This document shows, piece by piece, positions 37,353 to 63,652 of a stretch of 64,000 bases of DNA (the stretch's first letter is position 1; each line of letters starts with the position of its first letter). Position numbers and translations under genes: made by a program. Below the pieces are notes generated by a model. That model worked only from the letters and a program-made list of their open reading frames with translations, made no database searches and was not told the DNA's origin. The DNA is from Dimorphilus gyrociliatus (Eukaryota > Annelida > Polychaeta > Dinophilidae), in the NCBI GenBank assembly GCA_904063045.1, contig CAJFCJ010000007.1:430819-494818 (forward strand). Reading direction: 5' to 3'.

Positions 37353-40300
37353 CTAGGTGTCTCTCCATTCTGAAATTATATCTGTACAGTAATCAACATT
37401 TCGCTCACAACCATCAGTCTTTATCGGATAGCAGTGTTCGAAAATGTCTTCCGGTTCCGTTATTACCCGCTGTTTCAAGTGTTCCAATAGCTTTAACGAA
37501 TCTTCATAAAAATTCTTTAGCGAATTTTTCCATTGCGTAGGCGTTTTGCAATCTCTTAGAACGTATTCTACAGGGAGTAAAACAAAAGTAGAAAATAGAC
37601 AAACGATAAGACATGAGAAGAACACTGTTATCATTTTCATTTCATAGTTATTAACAATATTATTATTATATTCCTCCTTCTTGCATCTATCATCACCAGT
37701 TGTTTCCTTTAGGTATCGATTCCATCGTTTCACACTTGAATACTCGTACATTTCAGATGTATTAAGGATTTCCTCTAATTCATTCGACATTTTTAAATCT
37801 TTCCTTGCTGCTATTCCAAACTCAATATATTCCTCTTCTATGGGATCTACCGGTATCAGTTGTAGATTACATGGCCTTTTACTTACTTCGTATTTTAAAT
37901 AGTCTTCCAAATAAACAAATAAAACTTGCTGATTCGGCGGTTTTCCGAAAGAATTTCTAACTCTTTCTATTCCATCATTTATCGATTTCACCACTGTCTC
38001 GTTAAAATCCGTATAGACCGATGTAATCTTTTCGTGCATAAAAAACGAAACCTGCCTCATAGTTTTGTTGCGTAACTTAAACGATTTAAGAACTTCCATA
38101 GCAAACGGTTCGTATATAACTACGTTCGCTCCGCTGGAAAGTAAATTTTTAAAGTTTGTTTTGCCTAATCGAAAATTCCTTTGAAAAATCTCTGAGCATA
38201 TAATCCCGGTACTATGAATGACAAGAACAAAGGCTATAGCCCACCATACGGCTACGACAAGCCTTGGTAATGTTTTTAGGGAGTGCACATGACGTAAACC
38301 TGATTTTTGCAATGGGGAGCTCATTATCGTCCAAACAACATTGGTCGATGAACCCTCAACTCCCGTCCAAAATTTAAGAAGAATCGAACTGAGTAAGCCA
38401 ATTAGAATGTAACAACACCAAGTGCCTGGTGTGTGAGAAGACCAAAATGTCTCAAAGACACTCTTAACTGGCTGTAAACGAGGTCCAATGACTGCTAATT
38501 TGATTTTATAACTGAATATAAAGCGTGAGTATTTCTCATAGTCGGGTGATTTCATCAATAATCCGGCAGTTACATCAGCTTTCTAATAGATTTAGAGATA
38601 TTTTAAAAAGAAATTAAACTGTCTATTAATACGTACACTGTCTATAAGATTATTAATTAAACAGTCAGATGATTTCGTTTTGTTAGTTTCACAGTTCACG
38701 GCATTTATAAATCTATATTATGATTATATCATCCTAGTTTTACTATCGAAAAATAAAATAATTAAATTTATTTACGTAAAATTAATGCCCATTTTAACTT
38801 TCAATTTCCATAATAAGTCGAAAGTATGACCTGAAATAGGGTAAACGTCCGCTAAATTCGAATAATAATCTCTTGTTGGTCGAGTAGTATTCAATTCATA
38901 TTTCTATATTTAATAATCATTATCAAATGATATCAATAAATAATAATATATATTTTGAACTAGAAATTGAAATCTTAAACCTAATCCCTACCCTGTCTAA
39001 GACAACCAATAGCCTTACGCCGTAGAATGGATTAATATTTGACGATTGAATTGCAATCGACTTTAATGAACAATTATTTTCATCACCTAAGCAGTTAATG
39101 TCTGCTAATTTCTCTGCCTGAATTATTGAATAATTACTAGCATTAATCAAACATTCCTGCTAACGGCTTAAACAAACTTTGCAGAACGGTTGGTCGGCAG
39201 AGCAAGCTTCAGTTCTATATATTATTACGAGTCTATTGGCTAGGGGCAAATTCTGTAAGATGAAAGATATAAAAAATATCCTATAGAACAAGTTATTATA
39301 AAAAAAGATTTGTTTTTTTCTTGCCTCTGGAAGGGTTTTGTCCAGATCCGATTGTGCTTCGCATTTTAATCGATATCTATCGTAATTACAGTAATAATTA
39401 AGGCATTTATCGCAATCTGCATAACCACAGCTCCTCCACGGTAAGGAAATGTTATTCCGTCTAGCCACTAGATTGATCGACTTATAAACGACGTTTAAGC
39501 TATTTTCTAAAATGTTTTCAGTACTATTTTTTGTTAAAAGAACTACGCTATTAGACAAGTTTTTTGAAATAGCCACCGTTTTCGGATATAATGATTTGGA
39601 CTGTTTGTATGATATGGTTATTTCCTTTTAGCTGCTTATTAATTTATTTAAACTAACGAAAAAAGTTGATTGGAATTCTGAAATAATCCAAATAAAATTC
39701 CTTTTAACGTTATAGCAATTTGATTTAGAGGTTTCCACTAAAAGTTGATCAAAATAGGCCGTATTACCAAAAACTATACCGACTCTTGTCGACGAATGCT
39801 GTGCAGTAATAGACACAAAAAAGTAATTTTAAGAAAAAAGTATAGTAACTGATAAAACGAAAGAGATTGATTTGGAAAGGCCTATATTCACTTCTAAATC
39901 CGATAGCATGCGACGAATGCTTTTTCCGTTGGAAGCTGTATAAATGAGAGGGAAGCAGCTATTGCAAATCTCTTGCAATTTTTTTACGTAAGAGGACAAT
40001 CTGTTATGAAGATCTTTGAAAGTCGCACATATAAAACAGATAATAAAACATTAATTTCTATGTATTCTCACTTGAATCCTCATAATAACTCCATTGCGCA
40101 ATTAAGGCTACTCGCTTCCATCCGTTATGATTTACGATTCTTATAATAGTATTGTCCCAATTCGTTAAGCTCTCGGCCTTCTTATTTTCTCCTCCAATCG
40201 TCTGGAAAATACTTCAATAACCGTATAATTTATTAACTACGCTTGAGATTGCATAAGGCTATAAAATTTTCTAACCTACTGCTTATTAAATAATCCAATT

Positions 40301-40788
40301 TTTCATTGACGCTCAATAATTTTACGCCTGCTAAAAGAGCCAAAGGCAATACGCCCTGAAACACGTCATTTTCGATACCATAGATGATAATAACGCTAAC
40401 GTTTTTGTGTAGTGACAAGCAAATAGTTTCGAAAAGAGAACCTCAGTGAACGACAAAAAATATATTAATAATTATAAATCTCTTAGGACTTCGTTAAAGC
40501 CCTATCTTACTATCATCATTAATTGTGTAAACATTTGGTAAATCAGAGACATTCCCAATACTCTTATAGTTGCCTTTATATATTAAATCTAAATGTAACA
40601 AAAGAAAATATTGGTTTTTCACTATGATAAAACACTTACGAACATATTCCTTTATAGAATTTCTACTAAAAGCATAATTACTATACAGAGAGGACAAAAA
40701 GACTAAAGTATGAAGTAAAATCATGTTTTGAAAAACATTGCGTACCGAGCAACGTAGCGATCAGACACGCAACAACAAAAAATATCAT
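37353..40788 (-). CDS. Divergent ionotropic glutamate receptor-like channel
   Basis: Multi-exon gene on the minus strand. Two possible starts: 40788 (MIFFVVACLIATLL, then a 43-bp intron) or 40724 (MILLHTLVFLSSLY); both give a signal peptide. Exons near 40690-39160 resemble the amino-terminal bilobed domain (VSVIIIYGIENDVFQG, IRIVNHNGWKRVALIAQWS). S1 lies near 38900-38760 (YPISGHTFDLLWKLKVKMG). The last exon (38558-37353) carries M1 (TWCCYILIGLLSSILLKF), a pore-loop region, M3 (VAVWWAIAFVLVIHSTG), S2 and M4 (MITVFFSCLIVCLFSTFVLL). The protein ends EWRDT. Family role: ligand-gated cation channel. The canonical M3 SYTANLAAF signature is absent, as in ionotropic-receptor-type chemosensory relatives, so ligand and channel activity are uncertain. 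Confidence 0.75.
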
Positions 40789-40879
40789 CTTAACGACACA
40801 ATTGACAATATAAACATTAAAAGCTTTCTTTAAATAAAAAAATTTCTGATTACGAAACAAAACAACAAACGTAGAGTAA

Positions 40880-48987
<8,108 letters not shown>

Positions 48988-49606
48988 GGCTTCTGGAGAG
49001 TTGGCGTGATTTCTCGACTTTTAAAGTCAGCCAATCCTTTTAACACCAGAAATGTAATATTCTCTAATCAGGAGCAAAAATCTTTTATCTACTCTTGTGT
49101 CTATAAAAAACTTTATCAATTTTTCCATTCGATGCTTTGTAGTACATTTTATACCAATCAAATTCCACTGTCTATCTGCAAATGCTTTTCAAAAAGAAAC
49201 ACTTTTCCCACATTATTATCAATAAAATAAATCATTAGTCATCTGATCCATAAAAATAATAAAAATAAACTTCAGAATCTTATTGTTATGCTTGCTGTTT
49301 TAACAAACAGGAAATAAAAAACATTATAATAATAACAGGAAATGACACAACTTATAAAAGCTTAGAAAAATATTTAATTTTCCTATTGACTTTTTGACAT
49401 TTCTTATACATTTCTTTACGTTTACATACATTTTTGTATTAAGGACACTATTATATTTTAATGGTTAAAGAACATTTTTCACTTATACCTGACAACAAAC
49501 AACAAGTATCTCGTGTATATATAACAACAAAGAGCTTAAAATTATAAAACCAAGAGAGGACAAAACAATAGAATGCGAAGTGTTAAAACCAAAAAAGCCG
49601 TCACAA
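48988..49606. other. Intergenic spacer between the two GRL101-like copies
   Basis: About 620 bp of AT-rich sequence. It should hold the copy A promoter and the copy B 3' UTR. A 74-codon plus-strand ORF (49006-49230) has no recognisable features and is taken as chance. Confidence 0.45.
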
Positions 49607-57633
<8,027 letters not shown>

Positions 57634-57720
57634 ATTTGTCAAATAACCACTCTCTTTTTCATTTTTACTTTTGAAGTAATTTCTGATAATTGCAGGAACA
57701 GGTGTGGTGTGTTATTTTGA

Positions 57721-57879
57721 ATGATTAGAGGTTTAATCGACAGTAATTTTCGTCTAAAATGTGATGAAATGTTTTACACTAATATATACCAACTTGCGAT
57801 AACTTCTTTTGCCGGCTTACTTGCTTTAGTGTTTGCCATATTATTTCAAAGCATTAATATGGTTCGAATTTCGTATTAA
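57721..57879 (+). CDS. Candidate small single-TM protein
   Basis: A 52-codon ORF starting MIRGLIDSNF with one strongly hydrophobic stretch (ITSFAGLLALVFAILF, about residues 27-42) and a short end. It lies between the promoter side of receptor copy B and the 3' end of the small dicistronic gene. There is no homology I recognise. The minus strand of the same bases is also open for a short way (MANTKASKPAKEVIAS), so either strand, or neither, may be coding. Confidence 0.2.
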   Translation: MIRGLIDSNFRLKCDEMFYTNIYQLAITSFAGLLALVFAILFQSINMVRISY

Positions 57880-58020
57880 ATGAATTATTAAACATAATGA
57901 AAGTGAGGCTTATGCTTAGCTACATCATGGCATCAAAGGAGCTATGCCAATAGAAACTTGTCTACTTTTAAGAAATTGATTCTTGTAGAGCTTCTAAGAA
58001 CGGAACAATTTTTTTGAATG

Positions 58021-58248
58021 TTATTTTTTATCTATTGTATTTTTATCGTCAACTGTTTTTATATAGTTTTGAATAGAAAACGGCTGGTAAGAGTCTCCAT
58101 ATTGCTTTTGAAGAATTTTGTTTAGCTCGTGCCGCTGCTGAATTTTTTGGCGTCGTTGCCATTCTGGTAGAATGCCTGTTACAAACAGAATACCAGAAGT
58201 CAAAATTGTTGTTGAATAGAGGACTATTTTTTTCAAAATAGGTTTCAT
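58021..58248 (-). CDS. Small single-TM protein, second cistron
   Basis: A 75-aa ORF, MKPILKKIVLYSTTILTSG, with a basic start and one TM helix (about 8-27). A charged, helical tail follows (EWQRRQKIQQRHELNKILQK). This layout is typical of small inner-mitochondrial-membrane assembly factors (for example UQCC3, PET100 or PET117), but I cannot assign it to one. It starts 6 nt after the stop of the PIGBOS-like ORF on the same strand, which suggests one dicistronic mRNA. No splice site is needed. Confidence 0.55.
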   Translation of the reverse strand: MKPILKKIVLYSTTILTSGILFVTGILPEWQRRQKIQQRHELNKILQKQYGDSYQPFSIQNYIKTVDDKNTIDKK

Positions 58249-58254
58249 TTTAGT

Positions 58255-58407
58255 TCACTTTTCATCAGACGATTTATTGCTCTCAAGAGAAACGCTTTTG
58301 TTCGAATATTTTCTTAAAGGCTCGTTGAAGATATAGTACCCTGATAAAAATCCGAGGGCGAGAACAAAATATATTTGGTTTCGAGGTATTCTACTTCTGA
58401 AAACCAT
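58255..58407 (-). CDS. PIGBOS1-like small membrane protein, first cistron
   Basis: A 50-aa ORF: MVFRSRIPRNQIYFVLALGF, then LSGYYIFNEPLRKYSNK and a Ser/Lys/Glu tail. It matches human PIGBOS1 in size, in the single N-terminal helix and in the G-x-YIF-x-P-...-Y segment right after it. PIGBOS1 is an outer mitochondrial membrane microprotein at ER contacts. The match is short, so orthology is tentative. A longer ORF in another frame (58607-58314, 97 codons) overlaps it but lacks features and is not preferred. The gene follows the MCM9 stop by about 220 bp. Confidence 0.5.
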   Translation of the reverse strand: MVFRSRIPRNQIYFVLALGFLSGYYIFNEPLRKYSNKSVSLESNKSSDEK

Positions 58408-58627
58408 GAAAAGAGCTGTTTTAGACTATATTTCCAATACCGGGCGACCTCTCCTCGGTCAAGGTCAAAAAGAATAAAAGCAAATTGTTCTAAAACTAAC
58501 TGCCATCTGGTGGCCAAAAACTTTAAGCTGAAACTATAAAAAATTTTATTTTTAAAACATTCATAGCCATTTAAAACTTGAAAAGTTTTGCTAGTAAAAT
58601 ATGACACTTTTTAATAAAATTACAAAA

Positions 58628-60640
58628 CTATTTCCACCTCTGTAGCTCCTCTTCGAGATAGCTGTGAAATTTTAAATGTCCTAGAATTGTTTTGGCTAAT
58701 TCTAAATATGATGCCTTAGCATCAACTGGAATATTTGTTGTCACCACATTAGTTCCATCTCTAATTATGGATCGACCGCATATCGATAGATCAATGACGT
58801 ATATTGCCATCACAGCATCAACAACGTCAACTTGAGTTTTCATCATGAGCTTTGCATGTGCTTTTGCTAAGCGAATCAAAGATTCGAAGAAACGAAGAGT
58901 AGCCTGTCCAGTATCTTTTCCACGATGCTGAGAATTTTTCCTTACATGTCTATAGTACGCTTTCATGACTTCTGCAGCAGGAATTGATACATCAGGTTTC
59001 ATTTCTTCCTTAATGTACATTAAGTAGGCCTTAATATTTTCCACTGACCACACTTCATCTTCGTTTTTTTTTAGTTGTAAACCGATATTGTGGGCTTGGA
59101 TCTTTGATTTTATAATGTGTTTACTTTTCTTTTCTACCCAGTCAGGTGTTAAATCATCACAAAGAACATATATAACATCAAATCTAGACAGAAGGGCAGT
59201 AGACATATTTACGTTTAGAGACAGCGATAAATCCCAATCGTACTTTCCGTGTTTTGGATTTGTTGCCCCTATTAGAGAAGTTCGTGTATTGAGTTTACAT
59301 ACTATTCCTGCTTTCGCTATGCTAACTGTTTGTTGTTCCATAGCTTCGTGTAATAGAGTCCTATCGTTCTCAGACATCGTTGATAGCTCATCAACACAGC
59401 ATATGCCTTTGTCAGCAAGAACCAGTGCTCCAGCCTCCAATGTCCACTCCGAACCTTCCCTAACTGCTACGGCCGTCAAACCTGCTCCTGATGAAAAAAT
59501 CCCTGTGGTTCTAACAGATCGCTGTACAACTCTTGTTGCCCATTGCAAAAGGTGAGATTTCCCTGTTCCAGGATCTCCAATTAGGAGCATATGCGATTGA
59601 CCTCTCGTATGAACGACATCTCTTTCTTGTCGAACACCACCAATTATCACTAGCAATAAAGCAAGTTTGACAACATACATTCCATATATCTGGGGACATA
59701 CGCTTTTCAACAACAGATTAAGGCCCTCGAAAGGATTTTCTTCATATTCTTTCCAGTATTCTGTAAATTTTCTACCAAATTCGCTAGTCATGGTTACAGA
59801 ATTTCGTTGTGGGTGTCGAAATTCAATGTGATTAGCTAAAAATACAAAATCAATATCCGGCCTATTATCAACCTGAAAATTTCTTGTTCTTCTCATAAGA
59901 ATTCCGCAAATTTTCACATCATCACCTGGCCTACAGCAATCAACCAAATCATCTAAAAGAATTATTTCTATCGATTTAGGCACACCCACTGATGTGGCAT
60001 TTTCTTGCATCTTGACTTCTTGAAAATTTGTAGACTTGCTGCGGTCAGGTTCGTGCTGATTTGTAAATGACAGATTCCAGCTCTTGCACCCATTTTTACA
60101 CCTTTTAGGTTTCTTCTGCATAAACCAATTGCCAATTGATAGAGGAATATCGAACGATGTTTGACATTTAGAGCATTTCACTTCTCTCTCCAGAGGTAAC
60201 AATTTAACATTCGAAGTTCTAGTAATAGTTCCACACAATCCAAAAAACTGACCAACGTCTTTCGTTTTGGGCATAACCTCTCGATGAAAAGTCGAAGTAG
60301 TCAATAAACCAAATATTCGACCGTGTACATTTTTTTTGAAAACGTAATTCTTAGAATCTTCTTCTTCTAAGAATTCTCTTTCAACATTTCGAATAGCAAT
60401 CATACAAGCATATAAGAGAACAAAAGGTTCGTCGGTTAGAGCATCTAGAGTATCTTCACAAGCTAGAAATAGATCAACAGCATATATATTTAAAGCATAA
60501 TGGGCATCTGGGTCATCTTCCTCTAAAATATTCTTGATTCCGTTTTTACACTTTATATCAACGCGAAAATAATCCTCCAACTGTGAAAGTAAATCTTTGG
60601 GAATCTCTGAATCTTCCAACTCAAACATTACCTCAGCCAT
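58628..60640 (-). CDS. MCM9: MCM9 helicase
   Basis: Intronless, 670 aa from the chosen Met (MAEVMFELEDSEIP); the open frame continues upstream to 60742, but that extension is not MCM-like. N-terminal domain with DDPDAHYALNIYAVDLF and MPKTKDVGQFFGLCGTI. A zinc-binding part has CSKC and CKNGC. The AAA+ core has Walker A GDPGTGKS, Walker B-like ICCVDELS, sensor GATNPKHG and arginine finger LLSRFD. RGQSHMLLIGDPGTGKSHLL and EAMEQQTVSIAKAGIVCKLN are MCM9-type rather than MCM2-7. Known role: with MCM8 in homologous recombination and interstrand-crosslink repair, also germline function. It lacks the long C-terminal extension of vertebrate MCM9 (about 1140 aa) and ends shortly after the winged-helix region. 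Confidence 0.93.
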   Translation of the reverse strand: MAEVMFELEDSEIPKDLLSQLEDYFRVDIKCKNGIKNILEEDDPDAHYALNIYAVDLFLACEDTLDALTDEPFVLLYACMIAIRNVEREFLEEEDSKNYVFKKNVHGRIFGLLTTSTFHREVMPKTKDVGQFFGLCGTITRTSNVKLLPLEREVKCSKCQTSFDIPLSIGNWFMQKKPKRCKNGCKSWNLSFTNQHEPDRSKSTNFQEVKMQENATSVGVPKSIEIILLDDLVDCCRPGDDVKICGILMRRTRNFQVDNRPDIDFVFLANHIEFRHPQRNSVTMTSEFGRKFTEYWKEYEENPFEGLNLLLKSVCPQIYGMYVVKLALLLVIIGGVRQERDVVHTRGQSHMLLIGDPGTGKSHLLQWATRVVQRSVRTTGIFSSGAGLTAVAVREGSEWTLEAGALVLADKGICCVDELSTMSENDRTLLHEAMEQQTVSIAKAGIVCKLNTRTSLIGATNPKHGKYDWDLSLSLNVNMSTALLSRFDVIYVLCDDLTPDWVEKKSKHIIKSKIQAHNIGLQLKKNEDEVWSVENIKAYLMYIKEEMKPDVSIPAAEVMKAYYRHVRKNSQHRGKDTGQATLRFFESLIRLAKAHAKLMMKTQVDVVDAVMAIYVIDLSICGRSIIRDGTNVVTTNIPVDAKASYLELAKTILGHLKFHSYLEEELQRWK

Positions 60641-60956
60641 TATAAATAACTGATTCAAAAAAAAATAACAACGCAAAATTGGGTGATAATACCAGAAAAA
60701 AGAAAATCTTGGCGCCAATAAAATTTTGGAGTTCGAGAACATTAAATTCTCTGAAAAGCTTGTAGCCAGCCAATATTTATGTGATTACTATAGTGTTTAT
60801 CCTAATTCAAAACAAAAATTAATATGAAACTGTTTATTCTCAGATCTGGCTGGAAAGGAGACTTTATTAAGATTACTCTACAAAAAGAATTTTTATACTC
60901 TAAAGGTTCGTATTTATTCTAATAATTGTATTCGTCCAAGTGAAAAATAACTACTT
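60641..60956. other. Short intergenic spacer, MCM9 / LANCL
   Basis: 316 bp of AT-rich sequence between two minus-strand genes. It must hold the MCM9 promoter and the LANCL 3' UTR. Nothing else was seen. Confidence 0.5.
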
Positions 60957-62302
60957 CTAAATTTTGAAAAAGGGAAATTCAGCCGTAGCAGGTTCTATGA
61001 GGTCGGCAAGATAACATACAGTTCCAGCTAAACCTTCAAATAAACTGTAAGGATTATCAGGACGAGAAAATGTTTCTCGAGATTCATCAGACTCGATAAA
61101 TTCAGCAAACTTTAAAGCCCTAATCGAGAATAGATAAATTAATGAAGTAAATAAAATGACTAAGTACTAACCTATATAAATATTTCTCATCGTTAGTAAG
61201 TTTAAATAATAATAAAAACACATATCCAGATCCAGCTATTCCATGACATAATCCGGGCCCTTTTCTCAGGAGACCATAGCGCCAAGCTAATTCTCCTATG
61301 ATTATACACGCTCTTAAGTATCTTTCATCTTTCCAGGTATACCACGATTTTGCAAAGAGGTATATAATGCCTGGTGTTCCGTGACACCAATGAATGAGCT
61401 CACCGTCAAGTTGATTATCATTAGACTCTTGGCAGAGGGGTAAAATATTTCCGTTAGGCTGCATATTAGAAAGTAAGAAGTCTACACATTCCTTAATTAT
61501 TCTTTGTTTTGAAGGATTCTCACTAAACCATTTTCCACAGCTCATAAGCATGAATAGAATTGAACTCAAACCGTGGGAGGCACCTAAGTATTCCTTGCCA
61601 TGAAATGCAAACATAAGAGGACAGGGTGACTTATGTTTTGTGGCGTAATACGTTCCTGATTGAATAATCATGTTACAGACATCGTCTAAAATTTTTCCAG
61701 GAACTGAATTTGGTAATTTTCTATTTAATAACAAAGCACCACACAAGTATCCTGCTCTACCGAAGAATAATTCATCTGATCCAGTGTGTAAGAACATTTG
61801 TGGCATAACTAATTGCGAAAGAGCGCTATATTTTTTCACTAATTTTTCTCTCGACTCGGGCTCTTCGCAACTTTCCAATACTAAAGCTGAAGTTACGTAA
61901 ACACCACCGTTGTCTAACATAAAAGATGAAGCATGGTCAGGATCGCGACCCTTTCCTAAAGAGTAACTTAACGCAACTTCTGCATAATTTCTTGCCCTTG
62001 TTAATAATTCTTGCCGAATTTCGGAGAAGGTCTCCCTATGTTGAGAAAATTTTTAAGTCAAATACATTCATTCTAATTTTGTGTGTTTTCCTTTACCTTT
62101 CTGATAAATAATAAAACATATAAGCAACTCCTGCGCAACCTGTATAGATTCCTCCCTTGCAATTGTCAAAAATAGGAGGCATTTGTTCAATAATTTCTTT
62201 AAAATGGCTTATAATCTGCGATTTCCAATAGTTTTTATCCAACATAAGAGAAGTTCTATCTGATGGATCATAATCTCTCATTTTATTTAGAAAAAATCTC
62301 AT
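60957..62302 (-). CDS. LANCL3: LanC-like protein, LANCL3-like
   Basis: Three exons on the minus strand (62302-62097, 62035-61172, 61119-60957) give 410 aa. The (alpha/alpha) toroid repeats are marked by GGIYTGCAGVAYMFYYL, FFGRAGYLCGALLLNRKLP, YLGASHGLSSILFML, WCHGTPGIIYLFAKS, GPGLCHGIAGSGYVFLL and LFEGLAGTVCYLADL. The zinc ligands expected in the family are present: Cys in WCHG, and Cys-His in LCHG. Known role: LanC-like proteins bind glutathione and zinc, and add glutathione to dehydrated Ser/Thr residues in proteins. The wording of several repeats is closer to LANCL3 than LANCL1/2, but the subgroup is less certain than the family. The start MRFFLNKMRDYDPS is the only in-frame choice before an upstream stop. 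Confidence 0.9.
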
Positions 62303-62983
62303 AACTACTTTAGTTGAGAGTATTTGACCTTTTAATAGGGAAAAATGCGAATAATTTAATACAGTTTTCCTGTTTTCAATTAGACTTTTTTTGCCTGCTT
62401 TCGGTCTCTAATGGTTTCAAAGAAAACCAAAAGCTTTTCATCCAGGAGATGGCGCTATATACAACCAGTTAAATTAGCTTCGCACCAAATGATTTCCTCT
62501 ACCCAATACCCTTTTAAAAAGTCGCATAAATGGCGTAATTGGATTTACTATAAATAGTAAAGTTGAAAGAAAAAATAAGTTGCCCGAAAGTAAAATAATA
62601 ACAGATTTAATCGCAACTGAATATTTCGCTAATAAGAAAACACATTTAAACTTGAGGTTATAACTTCAATATCATTATATTCCAAGAATGGTTGAATCAA
62701 ATTCAGAGATCGATATCTTGTCAGTTCGTATAATCTTAGAATATTCAATATTTTAAAAACATGATAAAAAACTTAAATTGTAACAGATTATTGGCAGATG
62801 TTGTTAAACGATAATATGAGAAAAATATTTATCCTTTGACAATATTTTATTAAATAATTACGTAACGGCTATTTAAATACATAATAATCAATTATATAAT
62901 CTGAAGGTCGTGTATTAAAAAGTTGTTATTCTGCTCCGAATGTGTGACATGAGTGATATGAATAAAAATGAATGTTTTTCTAG
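62303..62983. promoter_or_regulatory. Divergent region, LANCL / C22orf39-like gene
   Basis: AT-rich spacer with both promoters. A candidate first coding exon for the plus-strand gene is 62688-62723 (MVESNSEIDILS, then donor GTTCGT). It joins in phase to the exon at 62984, but the donor is weak. Confidence 0.35.
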
Positions 62984-63469
62984 ATAAGGTCTTGCGAAGC
63001 GTATTTGGATGAATATAAGGAATGCCGAAGTAAGTTTTTCTCTTTTAATATAAGAAATTAACGATTAACAAACAAATTATAGGTTTAAGGGCAAGATTTC
63101 ATCAATATTATATATACGGCAAAACGATTGACTGTCTAGAATGGAAAAAGAATTACGAGAACTGCAAAAAATTTCAAGATACGGGAAAATATGAATTCTT
63201 CGTAAGTAACACGTAACATAAATTATAACAACCAATCATATATTTATATCAATCTATTTTAAAAAAAGGAGAGTCTAGTTGATAATGAAAGAGAACGATA
63301 TCGTAAAAAAATAGAAGAATATAAGAAAAATGACATATGGCAATATAGGAAAGATGCCCCCTCAGACTGGGAATCTCCTCTTCCTGCATCATTAGAGAAA
63401 AATAAACTACCATTATTACCTAAGTCTAATTTACAGAAATACTCTGGAAGTAGCTGTAATATTTTGTAG
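62984..63469 (+). CDS. C22orf39/UPF0545-like twin CX9C protein
   Basis: Three exons (62984-63029, 63083-63201, 63269-63469) join in frame. Each single piece is too short to stand out as an ORF. The product contains SCEAYLDEYKECRS and, later, DCLEWKKNYENCKK. These are two CX9C pairs flanking RARFHQYYIYG, as in human C22orf39. A charged helix follows, then APSDWESPLPASL, and the end CNIL before TAG. Twin CX9C proteins usually fold in the mitochondrial intermembrane space; the function of this family is little known. The first coding exon is unresolved (see the upstream entry). The final four residues resemble a geranylgeranylation box, which would be odd for an intermembrane-space protein. Confidence 0.65.
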
Positions 63470-63652
63470 ATTACAAAGAGGTGTTTTTATATATATATGT
63501 CAACACACACACATATATATATATATTTATATATATATAGATCATTTTAAATTTCGTATATATTAATTTTCAAAGACAAATTTATATATACATTCAGTAC
63601 GAGTCACATATAAGTATACCTTGACAAGTTTAAAAAGTTGCCTTTTTAAAAG

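Noticed and set aside
58314-58607. 97-codon minus-strand ORF overlapping the PIGBOS-like ORF
   Set aside because: No recognisable features. The overlapping 50-codon frame matches PIGBOS1 and is followed 6 nt later by the second ORF. Its upstream ATG would however precede the PIGBOS-like start if transcription began above 58607.
59088-59555. 155-codon plus-strand ORF
   Set aside because: Antisense of the MCM9 coding exon; the minus strand is clearly the real frame.
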